Source: Rubricoccus sp963708165 (GTDB taxonomy: Bacteria; Bacteroidota; Rhodothermia; Rhodothermales; Rubricoccaceae). From it: DNA of 64,000 nucleotides. The stretch spans positions 3,658,001-3,722,000 of the forward strand of contig OY970187.1 in the NCBI GenBank assembly GCA_963708165.1. Direction: 5' to 3'. This document shows, in pieces, positions 8,733 through 17,416 of this stretch. How positions within the stretch are numbered: position 1 is the stretch's first letter; every line of letters starts with the position of its first letter. The notes under the pieces are model-generated. The model ran no database searches and was not told where the DNA came from. It saw nothing but the letters and a program-made list of their open reading frames with translations. Both the position numbers and the translations under genes were made by a program.

Positions 8733-9704
8733 ATGCGCGAGCTCACACCTACCGGGTTTAACCCGTCATTTACCGCAATACCTGTGGGTCTGGAGTCAGA
8801 CAAGCAGGACCTTGTACCGATTTACCTTATGCGCTTTGATCGACACAACACAAGACGCGGGTACAGACGTGACCTGCAGGGATTTTTCTCTTCGGAAGTC
8901 GTCACGCTTGAGATGGCACGTGCCGTGACCTTTGTTCACGTGAATACGTTTGTCGAGACGCTCGAATCGAAGCGCATGGCCCCGGCAACGCTGCGCCGCA
9001 AGCTGGCGACACTGCGTGGCTTTTTCGCATGGTTGATTGCGTTGAATGCGATCCAAACCAATCCAGCAGACCGTCACCTCGTCCGGCGTATTGCACGCTC
9101 TGGAGGATCTGATCGCGCTATTACTGTTCTCACCCGAGATCAGGCGCAGCGCCTTGTGGCCGCCGTAGATATGGACCAGGCCTCTGGCGTCCGCAACCGA
9201 GCACTCATTATTACGCTGCTCAATTGCGTACTGAGAAGATCGGAAGCTGCCGCAATGGACTTTGAACACATGCGACCGATTGGAGACCACTGGGTGCTCG
9301 ATCTTCCCAGCACCAAAGGCGGAGCAGATCAGTTCGTCAAGATGCCAAATAGTGTCCGACATGCACTATTGAATCTCGCTGAGTCTTATGGAGCCGCCAG
9401 AGGCCCAGTCTGGCAATCACTTAGCAATAACAGCAGTGGCCGTCGCCTCTCGACGACCTCGATATATGACATCGTAAACAAGACAGCGCGGGCTGCGGGG
9501 ATCAAAGCGACCGTCGGAGCCCACACCCTTCGTCATACCGGCTGCACCCTCGCCATCGAAGCTGGCGCGACGGTCCAGCAAGTTCAAACCCACGCGCGCC
9601 ACAAAAACCTGGAGACGACGATGATCTACGTCCACCAGCGAGACAAGCTCACCGACAGTGCGGCAGACTTCATCGACCTTGGAGATCCAAGCGGGAACGC
9701 ATGA
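8733..9704 (+). CDS. Tyrosine recombinase (XerC/XerD-like)
   Basis: 323 residues. N-terminal SAM-like core-binding domain (about 20-105) and C-terminal catalytic domain (about 120-310). Catalytic set visible: Arg in NCVLRRSEAAAM, Lys in STKGGADQ, His-x2-Arg in GAHTLRHTGCTLA, His in ARHKNLETT and nucleophile Tyr in TTMIYVHQ. Size fits a Xer protein or a small integrase; no excisionase, phage or integron gene cassettes adjoin. The preceding dif-like palindrome favours chromosome-dimer resolution or a self-contained mobile origin. Base composition is lower in GC than later genes. It overlaps the next gene by 4 bp. Confidence 0.88.
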   Translation: MRELTPTGFNPSFTAIPVGLESDKQDLVPIYLMRFDRHNTRRGYRRDLQGFFSSEVVTLEMARAVTFVHVNTFVETLESKRMAPATLRRKLATLRGFFAWLIALNAIQTNPADRHLVRRIARSGGSDRAITVLTRDQAQRLVAAVDMDQASGVRNRALIITLLNCVLRRSEAAAMDFEHMRPIGDHWVLDLPSTKGGADQFVKMPNSVRHALLNLAESYGAARGPVWQSLSNNSSGRRLSTTSIYDIVNKTARAAGIKATVGAHTLRHTGCTLAIEAGATVQQVQTHARHKNLETTMIYVHQRDKLTDSAADFIDLGDPSGNA

Positions 9705-11287
9705 CAGCGCCAGAGGCTACGCGAGGAAACCAACCAGCCTCTGGCGTGCCTCCCTCCTTCCGACCGGACTACGATCTCATAGTGATAGGTGCGGGTCACA
9801 ACGCGCTCATCAGCGCGGCATACGTCGCGCAAGCTGGATACCGAGTCGCTGTGTTCGAACGGCGAGACATTGTCGGCGGAGCCGTCTCGACCAAAGAAAT
9901 CGTGCCAGGCTACCAGTTCGACCTGGGCGGCTCGGCGCACATCCTGATTCGACTCACGCCCATCGTGGAGGAGTTGAAACTGGAGGACTACGGGCTCGAC
10001 TACATCGAACTCGACCCCTTGTTTTCAGCCCCTTATGAGGACGGCGACCATCTGTTCATCTGGCGCGATGTCGAGAAGACCTGCGAGGCGCTAGAACAGC
10101 GGTTTCCAGGCGAGGGAGATGCATACCGTCGGTTTATCGACGAGTGGACACCGTTCGCGAACACCGTAAAAGAGACGTTTCTGAGGTCACCGAGCCCATT
10201 CGAGATCGGAAAGACATTCGCCCTAGGGGAGTCAGCCCAGATAGACTGGCAGCGCGCGATGCAAGCCATTTTGCAGCCCTATGGTGACGTTGTCGATCAG
10301 TACTTCTCGGAGGAGAAGGTCAAGACACCACTCGTGTGGATGGCCGCTCAGTCGGGCCCGCCTCCCACGGAGCCGCTTACGGCTCCTTTTCTTCTATGGC
10401 ACCCGCTCTACCATCAAGGCGGAGTCGCGCGACCGCGCGGCGGCTCGGGCATGCTCACCCAAGCGCTTCGCAAGCACATTGAGGCGCACGGTGGCGATGT
10501 GTTTACCAGCAGTGCCGTCGACGAGATCTTGGTCGAGAACGGCCGGGCCTCTGGCGTTCGCGTCGGAAACGACATCAGCACGGCCAGAAGCGTTCTCGCA
10601 GGCACACACATCCTCGAAAGTGTCGGCCGTTTGCTCCCCTCAGAGTACAGGCCTGAGTCGCTCAAGGGCGTGCGCGTCGGCAACGGGTTTGGTGCCATTT
10701 TACGCCTCGCCCTGGACAAACCCGTCAAGTACACGTCTCATCCCGGAGACGATGCCCGAGTTGGACTCGGGCTCGTCTGCCGTGACCGTCAGCAGATCAT
10801 GGACGCGTACGCTGATTACCTGCGCGGTGAGCCTGCCAAAGATCCGCCCATCGTCGCGATGAGCTTTTCGGCCGTCGACGATACGCTCGCACCGGCTGGA
10901 GGTGAAGCTCTGTGGCTCTGGGCGCAGTACTTCCCGTATGAGCTCTCCGGAAACCGTTCATGGTCCGACATTGAAGACGAAGTAGCCGACTCGATCCTCA
11001 CGTCATTTGAAAAGGTTGCGCCGGGCACGCGCGATAAGATCGTCGGCCAGCTGTTTCAACACCCGGAGTGGCTCGAGCGAGAGCTTGGTCTGCGCCGCGG
11101 CAACGTGATGCACGTCGAAATGTCGATCGACCAGATGTTCTCGCTGCGTCCCACCATGGATCTCTCGCAGTACAAAGGACCCATCGATGGGCTCTTCCTC
11201 ACAGGTGCCAGCACCCATCCAGGCGGCGGCATAATGGGCGCTAGCGGCCGCAACGCGGCACGCGTCGTCCTTAAAGCTCTCTCGTGA
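9701..11287 (+). CDS. crtO: CrtO-type carotenoid ketolase / phytoene desaturase-family FAD oxidoreductase
   Basis: 528 residues. Dinucleotide-binding motif YDLIVIGAGHNALISAAYVA near residues 25-45 followed by VFERRDIVGGAVST, and the C-terminal FAD motif GLFLTGASTHPGGGIMGASGRNAARV. This is the CrtI/CrtO superfamily. The N-terminal GAGHN (rather than GAGIGG) and the ~530-residue length fit the CrtO branch, which adds keto groups to beta-carotene; a desaturase role cannot be excluded. Coupled by a 4-bp GTGA overlap to a lycopene cyclase, which supports a ketocarotenoid pathway. Its own start overlaps the recombinase stop by 4 bp. Confidence 0.8.
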   Translation: MTAPEATRGNQPASGVPPSFRPDYDLIVIGAGHNALISAAYVAQAGYRVAVFERRDIVGGAVSTKEIVPGYQFDLGGSAHILIRLTPIVEELKLEDYGLDYIELDPLFSAPYEDGDHLFIWRDVEKTCEALEQRFPGEGDAYRRFIDEWTPFANTVKETFLRSPSPFEIGKTFALGESAQIDWQRAMQAILQPYGDVVDQYFSEEKVKTPLVWMAAQSGPPPTEPLTAPFLLWHPLYHQGGVARPRGGSGMLTQALRKHIEAHGGDVFTSSAVDEILVENGRASGVRVGNDISTARSVLAGTHILESVGRLLPSEYRPESLKGVRVGNGFGAILRLALDKPVKYTSHPGDDARVGLGLVCRDRQQIMDAYADYLRGEPAKDPPIVAMSFSAVDDTLAPAGGEALWLWAQYFPYELSGNRSWSDIEDEVADSILTSFEKVAPGTRDKIVGQLFQHPEWLERELGLRRGNVMHVEMSIDQMFSLRPTMDLSQYKGPIDGLFLTGASTHPGGGIMGASGRNAARVVLKALS

Positions 11288-12009
11288 CCTACCTGACCTT
11301 CCACCTCGTGTTCATCCTCCCGCCGATCCTCGTGCTGGGAGCACTCCAGCACAAGCCTCTGGCGGGAGTCGGGGCGCCAGAGGCTTTGAAGTGGCTCGGA
11401 GCCATTCTTGCGATTGCGTTTGTATACACCACGCCGTGGGACAACTATCTGGTAGCCAACGGCATATGGACCTACCCACCGGGCCGTGTGCTGGCGACAA
11501 TCGGCTATGTACCTGTGGAGGAGTACGCCTTTTTCCTGTTACAGCCAGTGCTCACAGGACTCTTCTACTTTTTCCTGCGCGGTCGCGGTCTCGCCGACTC
11601 GCCAGAGGCTTCAGCGCCAAAGGCGTTCAAGTGGAGCCTGATCGCGCTGTTCCTGGCAGCGACGGCCTCTGGGGTCGCGTGTCTCTACCTGGGTGGTCAC
11701 GCTCTCTACCTAGGCCTGATTCTCGCGTGGGCGCCGCCCGTTCTCGCAGGTTTGACCTGGATTGGGGCCCACAAAGTCTGGGAGGAGCGTAGGCGCGTTG
11801 CCCTCGCCGTTGCCATACCGTCGTTGTACCTGTGGGCCGCGGATCGATTCGCGATCTATGACGGCATCTGGGACATCACGGACGCAACACGAACAGGCGT
11901 AGACCTCCTCGGCTTACCAATCGAGGAGGCACTTTTCTTCGTCGTCACCAACATCCTGTGCGTGTTTGGCCTTGCACTGTTTCTCCCATCGCCCAGAGGT
12001 GCGGAGTGA
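11284..12009 (+). CDS. crtY: Lycopene cyclase, fused CrtYc-CrtYd type
   Basis: 241 residues, six or more hydrophobic segments. Two homologous halves each carry the membrane-cyclase signature: PWDNYLVANGIW and PVEEYAFFLLQP in the first half, DGIWDI and PIEEALFFVVTN in the second. The family cyclises lycopene ends to beta-ionone rings; in actinobacteria the halves are separate (CrtYc, CrtYd) while Salinibacter-like bacteria and archaea carry fusions as here. GTG start inside the stop of the upstream crtO gene; its own TGA shares a base with the ATG of the next gene. Confidence 0.93.
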   Translation: MTYLTFHLVFILPPILVLGALQHKPLAGVGAPEALKWLGAILAIAFVYTTPWDNYLVANGIWTYPPGRVLATIGYVPVEEYAFFLLQPVLTGLFYFFLRGRGLADSPEASAPKAFKWSLIALFLAATASGVACLYLGGHALYLGLILAWAPPVLAGLTWIGAHKVWEERRRVALAVAIPSLYLWAADRFAIYDGIWDITDATRTGVDLLGLPIEEALFFVVTNILCVFGLALFLPSPRGAE

Positions 12010-13148
12010 TGGCGTTCAGCCCGCGAGAGTTGGAGCACTACAGTCGCCAGATCAGACTCCCTGAACTCGGTGTGACGGGGCAGACGAGGCTCAGAAACGC
12101 CTCTGTGCTCATCGTGGGTGCAGGTGGACTGGGCTCACCGGCAGCGATGTACCTGGCCGCCTCTGGCGTCGGGCGAATCGGTCTGGTGGATTTTGACACC
12201 GTCGAGCGAAGCAATCTCCACCGGCAGACGCTCTATGCCGTGAGCGATATCGGTGCGGCAAAGGTCGAGGCCGCAGCAAAGCGGCTCCGTGCGGCCAATC
12301 CAGACATCGAGGTTGTGACGCAGCGTGAAGCCTTCACCGCCGAGACCGCCGAGCGACTCGTCCGTGGGTATGATCTCGTGCTGGATGGCACAGATGCGTT
12401 CGCGGTCCGGTATCTGGTCAACGATGCGTGCTTTCTATCGGGTAAAACCTATATCTCTGCGTCGGTAGCGTCGTTTTCAGGCCAGTTGTTTGTATCAGGC
12501 AATAACGGACCTTGTTACCGCTGCTTGTTTCCTCAGCCCCCGCCAGAGGCCATTGCGCCGTCGTGTGCCGACGCGGGCGTGCTGGGCGTCGTGCCCGGCG
12601 TGTTCGGGCTCCTACAGGCCACGGAAGCTACCAAATGGCTACTCGGTATCGGGGAGCCACTGGTCGGCCGGTTGCTCCTGGGAGACCTGCTTGCAATGCG
12701 ATTCCGGGAGATTCGCGTCGATCGGGATCCAGAGTGCCCGCTCTGCGGCGATCATCCATCCATTTCGTCTATCGCGGACTCTGCCTCGCTCGTCGCGAAG
12801 CAGTGCACGCCCCAGTCCCCATCTATGGCCACCCCTTCCCTGACTGTTCGTGACCTCAAGACTCGGCTCGACGCTGGCGAAAAGGTATTTCTGCTCGATG
12901 TGCGGTCGACCGATGAGCACGCGTTTACAAACATCGGTGGCGCGATTATCCCGCTTCCAGACCTGTCGAACCGCTGGGATGAGCTAGAGCCGTACGCTTC
13001 CACCCCGATCGTCGTGTATTGCAGAAGCGGCGCGCGTTCTGGCGTCGCGGTGTCGATGCTACTCGCCAGAGGCTTCGATGCTTCAAATCTCGAAGGCGGC
13101 ATCCTCGCATGGAGTGACGAAATCGACGCGACGGTTCAGAAGTACTAG
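12009..13148 (+). CDS. moeB: MoeB/ThiF-type adenylyltransferase with C-terminal rhodanese domain
   Basis: 379 residues from the ATG at 12009 (TGATG junction with the cyclase stop); an earlier in-frame start at 11958 would overlap the cyclase more. E1-like domain: ATP-binding VLIVGAGGLGSPAAMYLA, SNLHRQTLY and a zinc site from CYRCLFPQ and CPLCG. The last ~100 residues form a rhodanese domain with active-site Cys in IVVYCRSGARSG. Such fusions activate a ThiS/MoaD-like carrier and transfer sulfur for thiamine, molybdopterin or tRNA thiolation; no partner carrier is in the window. It holds a GCAATAACGG copy (12499-12508). Confidence 0.92.
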   Translation: MAFSPRELEHYSRQIRLPELGVTGQTRLRNASVLIVGAGGLGSPAAMYLAASGVGRIGLVDFDTVERSNLHRQTLYAVSDIGAAKVEAAAKRLRAANPDIEVVTQREAFTAETAERLVRGYDLVLDGTDAFAVRYLVNDACFLSGKTYISASVASFSGQLFVSGNNGPCYRCLFPQPPPEAIAPSCADAGVLGVVPGVFGLLQATEATKWLLGIGEPLVGRLLLGDLLAMRFREIRVDRDPECPLCGDHPSISSIADSASLVAKQCTPQSPSMATPSLTVRDLKTRLDAGEKVFLLDVRSTDEHAFTNIGGAIIPLPDLSNRWDELEPYASTPIVVYCRSGARSGVAVSMLLARGFDASNLEGGILAWSDEIDATVQKY

Positions 13149-15004
13149 GCTTCCCGCCTCTGGCGCGCGGTCTCTTCGAGAGAGGAAGCACTAGGTTCGA
13201 GACACCACATCGTCTGAGGGTGCACAAGCCCCCACCGGTTTTTGGACAACACGCGGAGGCCTGAGTGGTCGAAAAGGTCCTCCCAGACAAGATCCGGACG
13301 TATATGGGCGAGAGGAAAGTGGTGCCCTTGAGGACGAAGCGAGTTTGCAGTCCGATCGAGCCATTGCAGAAGAAACACGGGCATCCACCACCGCGGCGTG
13401 GACTCCCAGACGACAATGCGCGACGAGGTTACCCGGTTAGCCTCCGTAAGGACACGAGACGGTACCTCTGCGTGATGGAGCACGAAGACGAGACACGAGG
13501 TCTCGAACGCCCCGTTCTCGGCATCGATCGCATCCAGAAAGATCGGCAGAAACGGTAACTCCGTACGTCGGACGTCTTCGATGTCGGCGAGGACGACCTC
13601 GAACCCATCCGCTGCAGCGGCTACGCCGACGTAGCCCTCGGCGGCACCGATATCCAGAAGAGGGCCTCTGGCGTCAGCACCCAGCGCAGTTCGAATGCGT
13701 TTCCACTTGGACTGGCCCCGCCTCTGGAGCACCCATGGGATGAGCGGGGCGCCTAGCAGAGCGAGCGCTCCCCCCCATCCGATAGCCATCGCGAGGGTGC
13801 CCATATATGGGCTGGTGACGTACACGAGATAGGTAAGAGAGCTGCACGAGACGAGCCAGAGCGCAGGCATCGCAAATCTTGGCTCTGGCAGTAGAGATAC
13901 CGCCCAGAGGAGGGGCAGAACATGCCAGGGGTGGAGCGTCGGAGATGTCAGCACGACTGCAACTACGACTCCCACCGTGGCTTCTTGGACACTGATTTTC
14001 GATCTTGAAAGCAAATATGCAATAACGGAAATTACTACTGCGAGGGTACATGCTAGCGCTCCGCTCACAAAATGCCCCGCTCGCTCTCCCGCCAGAGGCC
14101 ACACAGCAGTTTTGAGAAGTGCGTACGGCGCCGAGTAAAAGTCGAACGTACCCGCATATAGAGCCAGCGACTCCACCGCTCCCCCACTCCTCGTGGCGAG
14201 CAGTAGGGCGACGCCGATTCCCAGCCCGCACATCACGGCGATCAACCGCCAGCCTCTCTGCCCCCAGAGCACGATGAGTCCGAAGGGCCACAGCTTGACC
14301 CAGCCTGCGATGGCCAGCCATCCCCCTGCCAACATCAGCCTCTGGCGGAGGACTGCGGCCAATCCAAGCGCGAGGAAACCCAGCGCGAGGCCTTCGGTGT
14401 GCCCCTGCCCTGCGAACTCCAGGACGGTCAGCGGATGCCAGGCGTAGAGGGCCAGGTGCGCCTCAGGTAGTGTTCGCGCGAGTGCCCAGAGGCCCACCAG
14501 TTCGACCGCGATCAGCGCGAGCTTGTAGAGCCACCACGCGATGGCTCGATGACCTCCCGATAGCCAGACGGCCGAGGCAAAGAATGCTTGGGACGTGGGT
14601 GGGTAGACCGAATGGTAGTCGGGTGAGTTGAGATCGGCGAGCGATATGGGTGGCGCATCAGCGAGCTCTGCGCGTTCGCGGGGCGTGAGTTCGTAGGGGT
14701 TCTCGCCCTGCGCGACGAGGAATCCGTCCCACATGTACCGATACCCATCATCGGACAGGGTCGGCGCCAGAGGCAGCGCGAGAAGACGCAGGCCTAGAGC
14801 GACTCCGAGTAGCATCCGCACGCCTGGCTTTGCCTCACGAAGGGCCCACAGCAGTGCAGGGACAGCCGCGAGAATCAACGCTACAAACGCGAGGCGCCAC
14901 ATCCAACCGGCCTCTGGCGTTCGCGCGGTCCATGTCGCGAGGGCGACAAGCGTAGCCAGCAGTGTGAGCGGCAGGGCTCGCCTCACGTGCGGTCTGAAAA
15001 GCAC
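13145..15004 (-). CDS. Fusion: GT87-like membrane glycosyltransferase plus SAM methyltransferase
   Basis: 619 residues. The first ~420 are polytopic (about 11 hydrophobic segments) with an extracytoplasmic Asp pair near the start (TLSDDGYRYMWDG) and YHSVYPPTSQAFF, the pattern of polyprenol-phosphate-hexose-dependent mannosyltransferases (GT87/MptA-B-like, GT-C fold). After a basic linker (QRRGQSKWKRIRTALG) the last ~190 residues read like a class I methyltransferase: LLDIGAAEGYVGVAAAADGFEVVLADIED, LVFVLHHAEVPSRVL. I do not know this fusion. Together with GT2 and GT4 genes it suggests a lipid-linked or surface glycan pathway. Convergent with moeB (4-bp overlap). Confidence 0.7.
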   Translation of the reverse strand: MLFRPHVRRALPLTLLATLVALATWTARTPEAGWMWRLAFVALILAAVPALLWALREAKPGVRMLLGVALGLRLLALPLAPTLSDDGYRYMWDGFLVAQGENPYELTPRERAELADAPPISLADLNSPDYHSVYPPTSQAFFASAVWLSGGHRAIAWWLYKLALIAVELVGLWALARTLPEAHLALYAWHPLTVLEFAGQGHTEGLALGFLALGLAAVLRQRLMLAGGWLAIAGWVKLWPFGLIVLWGQRGWRLIAVMCGLGIGVALLLATRSGGAVESLALYAGTFDFYSAPYALLKTAVWPLAGERAGHFVSGALACTLAVVISVIAYLLSRSKISVQEATVGVVVAVVLTSPTLHPWHVLPLLWAVSLLPEPRFAMPALWLVSCSSLTYLVYVTSPYMGTLAMAIGWGGALALLGAPLIPWVLQRRGQSKWKRIRTALGADARGPLLDIGAAEGYVGVAAAADGFEVVLADIEDVRRTELPFLPIFLDAIDAENGAFETSCLVFVLHHAEVPSRVLTEANRVTSSRIVVWESTPRWWMPVFLLQWLDRTANSLRPQGHHFPLAHIRPDLVWEDLFDHSGLRVLSKNRWGLVHPQTMWCLEPSASSLEETARQRREA

Positions 15005-15369
15005 AGGTACAGACTCGCGCCAGAGGCCTCGACATGGTCTGAAAGCTCGCGGATGAGATACAGGCCGCGCCCCCCTACATCGAGAGGATTAGAAGGCAGT
15101 GACGCACGTTCGAGTTGCGACGCCTCGATGCCATGCCCTGAGTCCGCGACGCGTATACACAGGCTCTCAGCCTCTGGCGAAAAGGAGACCGTGACCTCGC
15201 GCGAGGCAATCCCCTGATTTCCGTGCTCGATGGCATTGGCGACGGCCTCTGCAACGGCGAGACTGATGCGAGAGACGGTCTCGGAGGACAAACCGCACTC
15301 CGTGCCCGCAACTTCTGCCGCGTCGACAGCCAGAGAGACAGATTCTAGCGTGCTAGGAAGGACGAGCAT
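14983..15369 (-). CDS. RsbW/SpoIIAB-like HATPase (anti-sigma factor type)
   Basis: 128 residues, a single GHKL ATPase domain: N-box EAVANAIEHGNQ, G1 box VADSGHGI and G2 box GGRGLYLIRELSD. Stand-alone domains of this size act as serine kinases/anti-sigma factors (RsbW, SpoIIAB). No sigma factor or STAS anti-anti-sigma gene is adjacent, so the target is unknown. It overlaps the GT87-fusion gene by 22 bp and the GT2 gene by 17 bp, so it is translated within the glycosylation operon. Confidence 0.83.
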   Translation of the reverse strand: MLVLPSTLESVSLAVDAAEVAGTECGLSSETVSRISLAVAEAVANAIEHGNQGIASREVTVSFSPEAESLCIRVADSGHGIEASQLERASLPSNPLDVGGRGLYLIRELSDHVEASGASLYLCFSDRT

Positions 15370-16249
15370 CCAGGCGGGCGTTCGCGACGAGGGTGTGGCC
15401 CAGAAGGTATCGCACCGCCAGAGGCTGCAGCCGGGTGGGCACGTGGGCTAGCAGACGGGTGCACACAGCCGCTGGCGCTCGCCACTGCGCTGCCGCCATC
15501 GCGAGGCGGCCGTGCACCGATGTGGGCTGCAGCGACTCGAAGCCACCGGTCCGGAGAGCGTCTGGGCACACCTCGCGGATCGCTCCCAGGTCGCGGGCGA
15601 ACCCGGAGAGCTTCTCTCGGGCCGTGCTCAGCGTGCCGATATCGTACATGCCCGCGTGCGCCTCTGGCGCGTGGCGTAAGCCGCGGGGAGCGCTGCGCGA
15701 GAGCACACAGGCGAGAGCCAAATCCTCCCCATAGCGGATCGATTCTGGAAAGCCTCCAGCGTTCGCGAGAGCATCTGCTCGGATGGCTGACACGCCCGCG
15801 ATGAAGTACCGCCACGACACATCCGCACCCATCTTGTTGCCCGGGCCACGGCGTGACGACGCCAGGTAGCGGTGGTAGGGATCGCGAGGATCCGCATCAG
15901 GAAACGACAGAGTGCCGACGGCCGCGATCGCCTCTGGCGCGGTGAGCGCCTCTCGCATCGCATCGAGATACCCAGCCTCTGGCGCCACGTCTGCGTCCAG
16001 GAAGAAGAGCGTGCCCCTGGCGCCAGAGGCACCGGCGTTGCGAGAGGCCGCGCGGCCGCGGTTCTCGGCGTGCCTAAGGATCTCCACGCGGGTATCGCGA
16101 CGCGCGAGGTTCGCCAGAAGCGTCGGCGTGGCGTCTGTCGAGCCGTCGTCGACGTAGACGATGCGGTCGGCGGGCTGTGCCAGAACCGCACCGACCGTGA
16201 GCGGGAGCACGTGCGCGCCGTTCAAGACCGGGACGATGATCGTCGTCAC
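15353..16249 (-). CDS. Glycosyltransferase family 2
   Basis: 298 residues from a GTG at 16249 that overlaps the upstream gene stop (GTGA); the open frame runs further upstream but that would overlap the GT4 gene by 240 bp. GT-A fold: TTIIVPVLNGAHVLPLTVGA at the start, VYVDDGSTDATP, and the metal-binding Asp-x-Asp in TLFFLDADVAPEAG. Transfers a sugar from a nucleotide donor, probably to a lipid-linked glycan. Part of the four-gene run GT4-GT2-HATPase-GT87 fusion, all translationally overlapped. Confidence 0.9.
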   Translation of the reverse strand: MTTIIVPVLNGAHVLPLTVGAVLAQPADRIVYVDDGSTDATPTLLANLARRDTRVEILRHAENRGRAASRNAGASGARGTLFFLDADVAPEAGYLDAMREALTAPEAIAAVGTLSFPDADPRDPYHRYLASSRRGPGNKMGADVSWRYFIAGVSAIRADALANAGGFPESIRYGEDLALACVLSRSAPRGLRHAPEAHAGMYDIGTLSTAREKLSGFARDLGAIREVCPDALRTGGFESLQPTSVHGRLAMAAAQWRAPAAVCTRLLAHVPTRLQPLAVRYLLGHTLVANARLDARPS

Positions 16250-17298
16250 GCGAGGCCCTGCAGGGTTTGTTCGAGCAGGTCGGTGCTCTCGCGCCACGAC
16301 AGCGCGCCGACCGACCGCTGTGCGTTCTGCGACAGCCGCCGACGTGCAGTCGGGTTCGAGAGCGCATCCAGCGCCGCCGTACCCAGCGCCTGGCCGTCTC
16401 CAATAGGCACGCCGAGCATCGACTCGCCAGAGGCGAGATATTCCTGCACGCCCGGGTTGAGACTCGCGACGACCGCGCACCCACACGCAGCCGCCTCCAT
16501 CGGAACGAGGGGCCAGCCCTCACTACGACTGGGGTGAAGCAGCACCTGGGCGCCGTTGTAAAGCGCACGCAGGTGCCTGGGTTTGGGACGCACGTGGACC
16601 GAGACCCAATCGGGAAGTGTGTGCGACGGCGGGCGGGCGCAGAACACGTCGGCGGCGACATCCGGCCTCTGGCGGTGAACCGTGTCGAGCGCGTCGAGCA
16701 GAACATCTGGCCCCTTGACGGGATGCCGGTGGTAGAGCGCGACCAGTTGGGCCGGGCGCGCGTCCAGAGGCACATCCACGCCAAACTCGACGGGATCGAT
16801 GGCGTTGGGGATCGTCGCCAGAGGCTGGAGCCCCACCGCTTCCATTTCGCTCGCGAGCCAGCGGGCGCAGGTGAGCAGTGGCAACCCGAGATGCCACGAC
16901 TCGCGAGCGTCCGAGCGCACGAACGTCTCGTCGCCCTGCACGAAGTAGACGCCCCGCCCGGCCTCTGGCGGCAAGCGCGCCACCCACGGTGCGGTCTGAA
17001 CGCCTGTCGCGATGGTCACGTCGGCGTCGGGAAACGAGGTGCCGCTGGGGTTGGGAAGATCGATGGTCTCGACGCCAGAGGCCGCGTAGGCGTGCGCACC
17101 GGCCACGCCGTGCAAGCGGTCTCGCACAGCCACCGCTGCCCGGCGCGCCAGCGCGACCGGAGAGCGCGCGTCCTGCTTCGGCGCGACGACCGAGACGCTG
17201 TGCCCCCGCTCGACCAAGCCTCTGGCGTGCTCGTACACCACCTTGGCGCCGCCCATCGGGATGCGGATTGGGGTGGGCAGGACGAACGTGATGCGCAC
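16246..17298 (-). CDS. Glycosyltransferase family 4
   Basis: 350 residues, GT-B fold. N terminus MRITFVLPTPIRIPMGGAKVVYEHA is the acceptor-side Rossmann start with the glycine-rich loop; the C-terminal half carries VALYHRHPVKGPDVLLDAL and the donor-site signature LLHPSRSEGWPLVPMEAAACGCAVVAS (the E-x7-E type motif). First gene of the glycosylation run. Preceded by a 118-bp spacer to the RES toxin gene, which has only one iterated 10-mer. Confidence 0.92.
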   Translation of the reverse strand: MRITFVLPTPIRIPMGGAKVVYEHARGLVERGHSVSVVAPKQDARSPVALARRAAVAVRDRLHGVAGAHAYAASGVETIDLPNPSGTSFPDADVTIATGVQTAPWVARLPPEAGRGVYFVQGDETFVRSDARESWHLGLPLLTCARWLASEMEAVGLQPLATIPNAIDPVEFGVDVPLDARPAQLVALYHRHPVKGPDVLLDALDTVHRQRPDVAADVFCARPPSHTLPDWVSVHVRPKPRHLRALYNGAQVLLHPSRSEGWPLVPMEAAACGCAVVASLNPGVQEYLASGESMLGVPIGDGQALGTAALDALSNPTARRRLSQNAQRSVGALSWRESTDLLEQTLQGLA

Positions 17299-17416
17299 GG
17301 AGAAGGCGGAAGCGACAGGCGAGGAAGATGAGCGCCGTGATGCGGAGACTACAGCACTCGCGGGGTCTCCGCCAGAGGCCTCGACGGCACAGCCTTTTGC
17401 GGGTATTCTGCGCGCA

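Noticed and set aside
8733..9704. Integron integrase with attI
   Set aside because: No integron-specific insertion near the catalytic domain is evident and no gene cassettes or attC sites follow; the neighbours are ordinary carotenoid genes.
11958..12008. Longer N terminus for the MoeB-rhodanese protein
   Set aside because: It would overlap the lycopene cyclase by 50 bp; ATG 12009 gives a TGATG junction and the typical MoeB start (ELEHYSRQIRLPELG).
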